Assembly: GCA_903911985.1 (NCBI GenBank)
Contig: CAIWFP010000423.1
Location: 1 to 9,408, forward strand
Reading direction: 5' to 3'
DNA length: 9,408 nucleotides
Source of the DNA: an uncultured Sphingomonadales bacterium
GTDB taxonomy: Bacteria > Pseudomonadota > Alphaproteobacteria > Sphingomonadales > Sphingomonadaceae
The position numbers and the translations under genes were made by a program. Numbering within the stretch: position 1 is the stretch's first letter; the number at the start of each line of letters is the position of its first letter. The notes beneath the pieces are model-generated. The model was given only the letters and a program-made list of their open reading frames with translations, was not told the origin of the DNA and did no database searches. Shown here in pieces: positions 1-5,638 of the stretch.

Positions 1-234
1 TCCTTTCGCCCAGCCAGTTCCCTTCCGCCCACAGCCAGCCCCGGATAGGCTCCTGTCACCGCCATCGCCGCTGGCACCTTGGCCGGTCGCGCGAGGGGAT
101 ATCGCCCGGACTCCGGCTCGGCCAGACGGCGCAAACTTTGCGCCCCGCTTCAACCACAGCGCAGCCATGCGGAAAGCCGCCGCCAGCCACCTTTACCGCT
201 TGGCATTACCGGGCCAAGCGGGCAGGTTGACGCC
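1..234. other. Non-coding upstream region of the SulP gene
   Basis: No convincing gene is visible in this stretch. A plus-strand frame is open from a TTG at 79 into the permease gene, but it would add an Arg/Pro-rich leader unlike any SulP N-terminus. The region holds a perfect 17-bp palindrome at 128-144 and otherwise GC-rich sequence without a clear sigma-70 promoter. The left edge of the window may cut off an upstream gene or its 3' untranslated region, which cannot be judged from here. Confidence 0.6.
128..144. promoter_or_regulatory. 17-bp perfect palindrome, candidate operator
   Basis: The sequence GGCGCAAACTTTGCGCC has 8-bp arms around a single central C and reads the same on both strands apart from that base. 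It lies about 90 bp upstream of the permease ATG. The one-base centre suits a dimeric regulator site better than a hairpin, and no T-run follows as a terminator would need. The protein that might bind it is unknown. Calling it regulatory is inference from symmetry and position. Confidence 0.35.
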
Positions 235-1872
235 ATGAAGCGAGTGAACCCGCGCGACATTATCACAGGCATTTCCGTCGCCGGCCTGATGCTGCCCGAA
301 GGCGTGGCCTATGCCGGCATTGCCGGACTGCCACCCGGGCGCGCCCTGGCAGCGGCGATTGCGGGCGCCCTGGCCTATGGTCTGCTCGGGCGCAGCCGCT
401 TTGCCGTGGTGGCGCCAACCTCGTCCTCGGCGGCCATTCTGGCGGCGGCCATCGCCGGGCTAACCGGCGGCGGCGGGCTGGTGCCGGGTGCCGGGCCAGA
501 AATGAGGGACGCGCTGGCCACGGCGCTGGTGGCATTGGTGGGGGGCATGTTCCTCGGCCTGTCCCTGTTCCGTCTGGGCAGCCTGTCGGGCTTCATTTCG
601 CGCCCGGTGCTGCGCGGCTTCGCCTTTGGCCTCGCGCTGACCATCATCATCCGCCAATTGCCAAGGCTCCTCGGGCTGGGCGCGGAGCGCGGCCCGGTGT
701 GGCAGGCGTTGCCGCACATGGTGCGACAGGCAGGTGCGATCAACCTGCCCAGCGTGCTGCTGGGGCTGGGTGCGGTGGGCGCGCTGCTGGCCTTGCGCCG
801 GGCGCCGCGATGGCCCGGCGCGCTGGTGGTAATTCTGGGGGGAATTGCGCTGGGACAGGCCTTCGACCTCACCCGCTGGGGCGTGGAACTGGCGGGCCCC
901 GTGGCGTTGGCGATGCCGTCGCTTTCGCTCCCGCCCCTCGCGCTGGTGCCGCGTCTCGCACAACTTGCCGCGCCGATCGCGCTCATTGTCTTCGCCGAGA
1001 GTTGGGGGACCATGCGCAACCTCGCCCTGCGCCATGGCGATCCGCTGAGCGCCAATCGCGAACTCGGCGCGCTGGGCGTCGCCAATCTTGCCGCCGCGCT
1101 GGTGCAGGGCATGCCGGTGGGCGCGGGCTTCTCGGCGGGATCGGCCAACGAGGCGGCGGGCGCCACCTCCCGCCTTGCCGGGCTCAGCGCCGCGCTGGCC
1201 CTGCTGGGGCTGGCGTTGTTTGCCGGGGGGCTCATCGCCCGTATTCCCGAACCGGTACTGGCGGGCGTGGTGGTGGCGGCTCTCACCCATGCGCTGTCGC
1301 CCGCCCCCATCATCCGCCTGTTCCACATCCGCCGCGACCACTGGATCGCCCTTGCCGCCGCACTGGGCGTGCTGCTGCTGGGTGTGCTGAACGGCATGCT
1401 GGCGGCCATTGCCCTGTCCATCGCCCATTTGCTCTATGACCTGTCGCACCCGTCGGTGAGCCAACTGGGGCAGGTGGGTGACAGCCATGATTTCGTCGAC
1501 CTTGCCCAACACGCCGAAGCCCATCCGATGACCGGCGTTACCATCTGGCGGCCTAACGCCCCGCTGATCTTCGCCAATGCCGAAACCGTGCTGGGCAGCA
1601 TCGCGGCGCAGGCCCGGGCTGCCGGCGCCCCGGTGCTGGTGTTGAGTCTGGAGGAAAGCCACGATCTCGACAGTACCGCCATAGACGCGCTGGACGAATT
1701 CGCCTCATCGCTGGGGGCCGTGGGCATCCGTGTGATCCTGGCTCGCGCGCATGATCACGTCAGGGAGGTTCTCATGCGAGCGGGCTTGAATAAGCTGGCC
1801 CAAAGCGCCACCTTCTCTGTGGCCGATGCCGCCGCTCTGGCCGGGCAACATTGGCGGGATTCCATTCTGTAA
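235..1872 (+). CDS. SulP family inorganic anion permease with STAS domain
   Basis: This encodes a 545-residue inner-membrane transporter of the SulP (SLC26-like) family. Members move sulfate, bicarbonate or other anions, usually with H+ or Na+, but the substrate cannot be read from sequence. The N-terminus (PEGVAYAGIAGLPP, about 21-34) matches the family's first membrane segment, where a Pro-Glu/Gln precedes the helix, and PTSSSA (61-66) follows in the core. Multiple hydrophobic segments continue to about 400. The family loop with NRELGALGVANLAA and GMPVGAGFSAGSANEAAGA lies at 274-310. The cytoplasmic STAS domain spans about 433-540, including DLDSTAIDAL (477-486). The ATG at 235 was chosen because the family N-terminus begins there and a weak GGCAGG lies 8 nt upstream. 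The frame is open to a TTG at 79, but that extension looks non-coding. A convergent or co-transcribed ParB-like gene follows 88 nt downstream on the same strand. Confidence 0.92.
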   Translation: MKRVNPRDIITGISVAGLMLPEGVAYAGIAGLPPGRALAAAIAGALAYGLLGRSRFAVVAPTSSSAAILAAAIAGLTGGGGLVPGAGPEMRDALATALVALVGGMFLGLSLFRLGSLSGFISRPVLRGFAFGLALTIIIRQLPRLLGLGAERGPVWQALPHMVRQAGAINLPSVLLGLGAVGALLALRRAPRWPGALVVILGGIALGQAFDLTRWGVELAGPVALAMPSLSLPPLALVPRLAQLAAPIALIVFAESWGTMRNLALRHGDPLSANRELGALGVANLAAALVQGMPVGAGFSAGSANEAAGATSRLAGLSAALALLGLALFAGGLIARIPEPVLAGVVVAALTHALSPAPIIRLFHIRRDHWIALAAALGVLLLGVLNGMLAAIALSIAHLLYDLSHPSVSQLGQVGDSHDFVDLAQHAEAHPMTGVTIWRPNAPLIFANAETVLGSIAAQARAAGAPVLVLSLEESHDLDSTAIDALDEFASSLGAVGIRVILARAHDHVREVLMRAGLNKLAQSATFSVADAAALAGQHWRDSIL

Positions 1873-1910
1873 CCCCGGGCGCCCATAATCCTCGGGGACA
1901 GTGGCAGGTC

Positions 1911-1925
1911 CGGGCCCCAGGCCCG
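1911..1925 (+). other. Short GC-rich inverted repeat between SulP and ParB-like genes
   Basis: CGGGCC at 1911-1916 pairs with GGCCCG at 1920-1925 across a 3-nt loop, extended by GT/AC with one bulge. It sits 38 nt after the permease stop and 35 nt before the next ATG. No U-tract follows, so it is at best a weak attenuating hairpin and not a clear intrinsic terminator. Confidence 0.25.
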
Positions 1926-1946
1926 ACGACTGGACCGCCACATCAT

Positions 1947-1953
1947 AAGGGAG
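1947..1953 (+). promoter_or_regulatory. Ribosome-binding site of the ParB-like gene
   Basis: AAGGGAG lies 7 nt before the ATG at 1961. This is a strong Shine-Dalgarno match and fixes 1961 as the start in preference to the in-frame ATG two codons later. Confidence 0.7.
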
Positions 1954-1960
1954 ATGCCCA

Positions 1961-2581
1961 ATGGCCATGACCCACCGCATCGAACCGGTACTGCACCCGG
2001 TCCCCATCCGCACCTTGCGCCCAACGCAAATGACCGTTGGCCTGCGCGAGGTGCGCGCCAAGCGCGAGGAGTGGCGCAAGCGTCGCAAAACCGACGCCAG
2101 CGATTTCCTTGGCCAGCATATGATCCCGGTCGTGATTGGCCCCGGCGATGTGCCATGGCTGATCGATCACCACCATCTGGCGCTGGCGCTGCATGAGGAA
2201 GGGGTGGAGCATGTGCTGGTGTCGATCATCGCCAAGCTCAACCATTTGCCCAAAAAACGGTTCATTTCCGTGATGGATAACCGCAACTGGCTGCACGCCT
2301 ATGACGAGACCGGCAAGCGTCGCGATCTGGCGGATCTGCCGCGCCACATCGCCAAGCTGGTGGACGACCCCTACCGGAGCCTTGCCGGAGAGGTGCGCCG
2401 CGCGGGCGGCTATGCCAAGAGCCCCCTGCCCTACACCGAATTCCTCTGGGCGGATTTCTTTCGCGACCGCATCCGCCGCCATCAGGTGGAGGCGAAATTC
2501 TCAAGCGCGGTGAAAAAGGGCGTGTCGCTGGCCCGCAGCCACGAGGCGGCCTATCTGCCGGGCTTTGCCGGGCCTGATTGA
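1961..2581 (+). CDS. ParB-like nuclease-fold protein (ParBc_2 type)
   Basis: This 206-residue soluble protein looks like the putative ParB-like nuclease family (Pfam ParBc_2), a stand-alone relative of the ParB/sulfiredoxin fold. The match rests on an early VGLREVRAKREEW segment (26-38), then FLGQHMIPVVIGPGD (49-63), WLIDHHHLALAL (66-77, resembling the DGHHR loop of ParB domains) and HLPKKRFISVMDNRNWLHAY (95-114). The tail PLPYTEFLWADFFR (156-169) is also typical. I recognise the pattern from memory, without a profile search. It has no helix-turn-helix or dimerisation region and no ParA neighbour, so a chromosome-partition role is unlikely. Its true function is unknown. The start is supported by a good ribosome-binding site. 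It lies 88 nt after the permease and may share its transcript. It ends facing the minus-strand membrane-protein gene, 48 nt away. Confidence 0.8.
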   Translation: MAMTHRIEPVLHPVPIRTLRPTQMTVGLREVRAKREEWRKRRKTDASDFLGQHMIPVVIGPGDVPWLIDHHHLALALHEEGVEHVLVSIIAKLNHLPKKRFISVMDNRNWLHAYDETGKRRDLADLPRHIAKLVDDPYRSLAGEVRRAGGYAKSPLPYTEFLWADFFRDRIRRHQVEAKFSSAVKKGVSLARSHEAAYLPGFAGPD

Positions 2582-2630
2582 GAGCATCCCGGCCGAGGAA
2601 TTGGCCCGGTTACCAGCGGGCAGGCGCTCT
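2581..2630. terminator. Possible bidirectional terminator between convergent genes
   Basis: An imperfect GC-rich stem (2588-2594 with 2603-2609, 7 bp with one mismatch, 8-nt loop) sits inside an outer AGAGC/GCTCT pair (2581-2585 with 2626-2630). It fills the 48-bp gap between two convergent genes. No T-tract is present on either strand, so it would be a non-canonical terminator. Position is the main support. Confidence 0.35.
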
Positions 2631-3205
2631 CAGGCGAGCGCCGCCACCAGCGCGGTGAGCAGGGCAAGCGCGACACCCGCCCCGGCCAGGTAGCTGGCGG
2701 CCTTCGCCATGCGGCCGGAAGTGCCGGAGACGCCGGAGCCAGAGGTGCCGGTTACCAGCGCGACCGCCAGCAGCATGATCGCCAGTTGCAGGGCGCTTTC
2801 GCCCAGATCGAACCCTTCGGCGGCACCGTCCCATGCGCTGCTCTCATGGCGCAGCCCAGCCCCGCGCGCGGCCATTTGCGCGATGCCCGAGCCCGAAGGA
2901 TTGTCCTGCCCCAGCCGCGTCGCCGCGCCGAGATCAGCGGCGCGCGTGTCGGAATCGATGCCGGGCACGCTGGAGGCGGTGCGGAAAACCGCCTCGCGGG
3001 TCATCCGCCCCTGCATGGTGGCAAGGACGTCTGTGGCCTGCGTGCCGGTGATGAGGCTCTCGCGGCGCGCGCCCGCGCCCGCTATGTGCAGCACCCCAAG
3101 CAGGGCGGCGAACACGGCGATCCGCAAGCCCAGCTGACGGACAAACCCGCCCCCACCATCAGCGCCGTCCGCGCCAAACGGCGGTTGCGTGTCCCCGTTC
3201 GCCAT
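2630..3205 (-). CDS. Hypothetical three-helix membrane protein (DUF4337-like architecture)
   Basis: This predicted 191-residue inner-membrane protein has one N-terminal hydrophobic segment (about 26-45), a roughly 90-residue polar stretch, and two closely spaced C-terminal segments (about 137-153 and 170-190). The order TM, polar region with a Gln-rich helix (TQATDVLATMQGRMTR, 55-70), then a TM pair resembles DUF4337 proteins, though I cannot confirm that by alignment and no function is known. The ATG at 3205 was chosen over the adjacent in-frame TTG at 3208. A GAGGG ribosome-binding site overlaps the stop codon of the upstream DAHP synthase gene, so translation is probably coupled to it. A Gly/Ser/Thr-rich linker (153-164) joins the last two helices. 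Confidence 0.7.
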   Translation of the reverse strand: MANGDTQPPFGADGADGGGGFVRQLGLRIAVFAALLGVLHIAGAGARRESLITGTQATDVLATMQGRMTREAVFRTASSVPGIDSDTRAADLGAATRLGQDNPSGSGIAQMAARGAGLRHESSAWDGAAEGFDLGESALQLAIMLLAVALVTGTSGSGVSGTSGRMAKAASYLAGAGVALALLTALVAALA

Positions 3206-3210
3206 CAAAC

Positions 3211-3215
3211 CCTCA
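3211..3215 (-). promoter_or_regulatory. Ribosome-binding site overlapping the DAHP synthase stop
   Basis: On the minus strand, GAGGG (3215 down to 3211) includes two bases of the DAHP synthase TGA stop (3215-3213) and lies 5 nt before the ATG at 3205. A ribosome finishing the upstream gene would end on the binding site of the next, which argues for one transcript and translational coupling. Confidence 0.55.
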
Positions 3216-4598
3216 CGCCGCCTGCGCCTTGCGGTCCCGCGCCTCGACGTTCAGTTCCTCGGCCAGCAGGAAGGCCAGCTCGATCGACTGCGCGCCGTTG
3301 AGGCGTGGGTCGCAATGGGTGTGATAGCGGTCGGCCAGCGTCTCGTTGGTCACATCGACCAGACCACCGGTGCATTCGGTGACATCCTGCCCGGTCATCT
3401 CGATATGGATGCCGCCGGCATGGGTGCCCTCGGCGCGGTGGACGGCAAAGAACCCGCGCACCTCGGCGAGAATGCGTTCGAAGGGGCGGGTCTTGTAACC
3501 ACTGTCGGTCTTGACCACGTTGCCGTGCATCGGATCGCAGCTCCACACCACCGGATGGCCCTCGGCCTTCACCGCGCGCACCAGCTTGGGCAGGCCAGCT
3601 TCGACCTTGTCGTGGCCATAGCGAGCTATAAGCGTGATCCGGCCGCCCTCGCGCTTCGGGTTCAGCTGGTCGAGCAGACGCAGCAGCATGTCGGGCTCAA
3701 GGCTCGGCCCACACTTCATGCCGATGGGGTTGCCCACGCCGCGCAGGAATTCGACATGGGCCGAATCGTCAAAGCGGGTGCGGTCGCCGATCCACAGCAT
3801 GTGGGCCGAACAATCATACCAGTCGCCGGTCAGCGAATCCTTGCGGGTCAGCGCCTGCTCATATTGCAGCAGCAGCGCCTCGTGGCTGGTGTAGAAATTG
3901 GTGCCCTGCAACTGCGGCACGGTGGCCGGGTCGATGCCGCAGGCGGCCATGAAGTCCATCGCCTCGCCGATACGGTCGGCCATGGCGGAGAACTTCTCGC
4001 CCCAGGGGCTGCGGTCGATATGGTCCAGAGTCCAGCGGTGCACCTGCCGCAGATTGGCATAGCCGCCGTGGCTGAAGGCGCGCAGCAGGTTCAGCGTCGC
4101 CGCGCTTTGCGTATAGGCGCGAATCATCCGCTCCGGGTCGTTGCGGCGGGTCTCGGCGTCAAACTCGATGCCGTTGATGATGTCGCCCAGATAGCTCGGC
4201 AGCTCCACGCCGCCGATGGTCTCGGTGGGGGCGCTGCGTGGCTTGGCGAACTGTCCGGCCATGCGGCCAACCTTCACCACCGGCTGCTTGCTGGCGAAGG
4301 TGAGGACCACCGCCATCTGCAGCAACACACGGAATGTGTCGCGAATATTGTCGGCCCGGAATTCGGCGAAGCTCTCGGCGCAATCGCCGCCCTGCAGCAG
4401 AAATCCGCGCCCGGCGGCAACCTCGGCGAGGTCCGCCTTCAGCGCGCGCGCTTCCCCGGCGAACACCAGCGGCGGAAAATTGCCCAGCGTCTGCTCCACC
4501 AGGCCCAGGGCCTCGGTGTCCTGATAAGCGGGAAGATGGCGCGCTTCGTGGCGCTTCCAGCTTTCGGGGGTCCAGATGCTTGCCGAGTTATTGGCCAC
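3213..4598 (-). CDS. aroG: Class II 3-deoxy-7-phosphoheptulonate (DAHP) synthase
   Basis: This 461-residue cytoplasmic enzyme condenses phosphoenolpyruvate with erythrose 4-phosphate to make DAHP, the first step of the shikimate pathway to aromatic amino acids. It is the class II (plant/Mycobacterium) type, unrelated in sequence to E. coli AroF/G/H. Visible motifs are LLQGGDCAESF (67-77), KVGRMAGQFAKPRS (109-122), WIGDRTR (269-275), GVGNPIGMKCGPS (287-299), SCDPMHGN (353-360) and TGQDVTECTGG (402-412). The four expected metal ligands are C73, H358, E400 and D430, spaced as in the M. tuberculosis enzyme. It starts at GTG 4598, supported by AAGAGGAG 8 nt upstream, and no ATG start competes. The length is normal for the family. 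The gene is followed after 7 nt by the small membrane-protein gene. The symbol is family-based; class II genes are also named aroF or aroH. Confidence 0.95.
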   Translation of the reverse strand: MANNSASIWTPESWKRHEARHLPAYQDTEALGLVEQTLGNFPPLVFAGEARALKADLAEVAAGRGFLLQGGDCAESFAEFRADNIRDTFRVLLQMAVVLTFASKQPVVKVGRMAGQFAKPRSAPTETIGGVELPSYLGDIINGIEFDAETRRNDPERMIRAYTQSAATLNLLRAFSHGGYANLRQVHRWTLDHIDRSPWGEKFSAMADRIGEAMDFMAACGIDPATVPQLQGTNFYTSHEALLLQYEQALTRKDSLTGDWYDCSAHMLWIGDRTRFDDSAHVEFLRGVGNPIGMKCGPSLEPDMLLRLLDQLNPKREGGRITLIARYGHDKVEAGLPKLVRAVKAEGHPVVWSCDPMHGNVVKTDSGYKTRPFERILAEVRGFFAVHRAEGTHAGGIHIEMTGQDVTECTGGLVDVTNETLADRYHTHCDPRLNGAQSIELAFLLAEELNVEARDRKAQAA

Positions 4599-4606
4599 GT
4601 GATGTG

Positions 4607-4614
4607 CTCCTCTT
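4607..4614 (-). promoter_or_regulatory. Ribosome-binding site of the DAHP synthase gene
   Basis: AAGAGGAG on the minus strand (4614 down to 4607) lies 8 nt before the GTG at 4598. This strong match decides the GTG as start codon. Confidence 0.75.
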
Positions 4615-4668
4615 ACACAGGAGCCGGGCCATAGCCGCGCGGGAGCCCAAATGCAAAGCGGGGATAGC

Positions 4669-4681
4669 GATCACAGTGATC
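4669..4681. promoter_or_regulatory. 13-bp palindrome upstream of aroG, candidate operator
   Basis: GATCACAGTGATC has perfect 6-bp arms around one central base. It lies about 70 bp upstream of the aroG start and next to a tandem repeat that also contains GATC. DAHP synthase is a common point of transcriptional control, so a repressor or activator site here is plausible. No specific regulator can be named from the sequence. Confidence 0.35.
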
Positions 4682-4704
4682 GGCCCAATGATCGGCCCAA
4701 TGAT
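4678..4704. repeat. Two tandem copies of a 12-bp unit upstream of aroG
   Basis: GATCGGCCCAAT occurs at 4678-4689 and 4690-4701, followed by a third GAT at 4702-4704. The first copy overlaps the palindrome at 4669-4681. The array may be a binding-site cluster or a simple slippage duplication. Confidence 0.7.
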
Positions 4705-4787
4705 GAGGCCGGGAACCCGGTTTGGCCTGTTTGCCCTGTTGCGCAAGGCCCAAGCCCGGCCACCCGCAGTTCCGTCATTGCCCGCCT

Positions 4788-4810
4788 GCTACAGGCCAAC
4801 GCTACAGGCC
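4788..4810. repeat. 10-bp direct repeat spanning the M16 peptidase stop codon
   Basis: GCTACAGGCC occurs at 4788-4797 and 4801-4810 with a 13-bp period. The right copy contains the minus-strand TAG stop of the peptidase frame (4804-4802) and the left copy lies just beyond it. A small tandem duplication of the gene end is the simplest reading. Confidence 0.65.
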
Positions 4811-5638
4811 TACATGGCCAGACGCGGCGGGTGCCGCGCGCGTCATGCCCGCCGCCGGTGTCCCGGCAGCCGCAGGTTGGCTCGGCGAAGCCTGGGCAGA
4901 CGAGGGAAGCGCCGCCGAGGCTCCAGCCTTTGCCGTCGGGCCCCAGCCCTGCGGCAGCACCGCCAGCCGCCACGCCCGGCCAGCAACCAGATAGCGGGCA
5001 GCCAGGTGCTGGATCTCCTCCGGGCTCACGCTGGCATAATCCTTGAAGATCGACGGGAAGGCGGCAATGCGCGAAGGGTCCTGCGTGCCCCCCTCGATCT
5101 GCCCCATGAAGAAGGCGCTGGCGCTGGCGGCGCGGGCTATCTCCTCGTTCATTGGCCCCAGCACGCGGGCCATTTCGTCGGGCGATGGCGGTTTGGCGGC
5201 CAGATCGCCGGCTATGCGGTCGGCGGTGGCAAAGAAGGTCGCGGCCATCTCGGGTTGCAGCCCCGCCTGCGCGCTGATGGTGCCACCGCTGGCGAAATCC
5301 ACCGGCCAGTCGGAGACAACCTGCGGCGCGTAGCTGGCCCCGGCCTTCTCGCGCATGGCCTCCAGCAGGCGATTGGTGAAAACCTGTGCCAGCACTTCCA
5401 GCTGGCGGGCCTCGTGAACGCCGCCAACGCCGCCGCCGGTTGGCCAGAACACCAGCGCCGCCGCCTGATTGGCGTCGCCCTTGTGGCGCAGAACCACCGG
5501 CTCGGGCGCGGGCGCCGCCATGCCCAGCGGCACCGCGAGGATGGCGGCCGGCAGCGGTGGCCGGGGCGCAAGCGCGCCAAAGCTGCGCCGCATGGCTTCA
5601 ATCGCCGCCGCGCGCGTTACGTCGCCGAATATTTCCAC
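4802..5638 (-). CDS. C-terminal M16 domain fragment after the amber codon
   Basis: This open frame of 278 codons continues directly after the TAG in the same frame. It begins with VEIFGDVTRAAAIEAM and is the last M16_C domain. It keeps RLLEAMREKAGASY, in which Arg96 and Tyr103 of the fragment have the seven-residue spacing of the substrate-binding Arg/Tyr pair known in insulysin and pitrilysin. A low-complexity Ala/Pro/Ser tail (about 234-278) follows. The first codon is GTG and GAGGGG lies 9 nt upstream, so re-initiation at the stop is conceivable. However, that GAGGGG is also simply the codons for Glu-Gly. The fragment has no signal peptide, so if made alone it would stay in the cytoplasm. 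It is more likely a disconnected 3' part of the peptidase gene than an independent gene. Confidence 0.5.
   Translation of the reverse strand: MEIFGDVTRAAAIEAMRRSFGALAPRPPLPAAILAVPLGMAAPAPEPVVLRHKGDANQAAALVFWPTGGGVGGVHEARQLEVLAQVFTNRLLEAMREKAGASYAPQVVSDWPVDFASGGTISAQAGLQPEMAATFFATADRIAGDLAAKPPSPDEMARVLGPMNEEIARAASASAFFMGQIEGGTQDPSRIAAFPSIFKDYASVSPEEIQHLAARYLVAGRAWRLAVLPQGWGPTAKAGASAALPSSAQASPSQPAAAGTPAAGMTRAAPAASGHVGL

Larger units (their letters stand above)
4599..4801 (-). other. Intergenic region between the M16 peptidase gene and aroG
   Basis: This 203-bp region contains no gene. Reading on the minus strand it holds a 10-bp direct repeat at the peptidase stop, a tandem 12-bp repeat, a 13-bp palindrome, and finally the strong ribosome-binding site of aroG. 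It probably carries the aroG promoter. The best visible pair is TTGCAT and TATGGC with a 17-bp spacer (about 4656 down to 4628), but each matches only 3 of 6 consensus bases. No clean intrinsic terminator for the peptidase gene is seen. Confidence 0.5.

Noticed and set aside
79..234. TTG start that would extend the SulP protein by 52 residues
   Set aside because: The extension is Arg/Pro-rich and lacks family similarity. The ATG at 235 begins right before the conserved N-terminus.
1884..1889. CATAAT as a -10 element for the ParB-like gene
   Set aside because: It matches 5 of 6 bases but no -35 element lies at 16-18 bp, since that region is the end of the SulP coding sequence with no TTG-like hexamer.
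3189..4634. A plus-strand open frame of 481 codons opposite aroG
   Set aside because: It mirrors the DAHP synthase gene almost end to end. The minus strand carries every class II motif, so this frame is a shadow.
4709..4720. CCGGG-AA-CCCGG as an intrinsic terminator of the M16 gene
   Set aside because: The loop would be only 2 nt and no T-tract follows on the minus strand.
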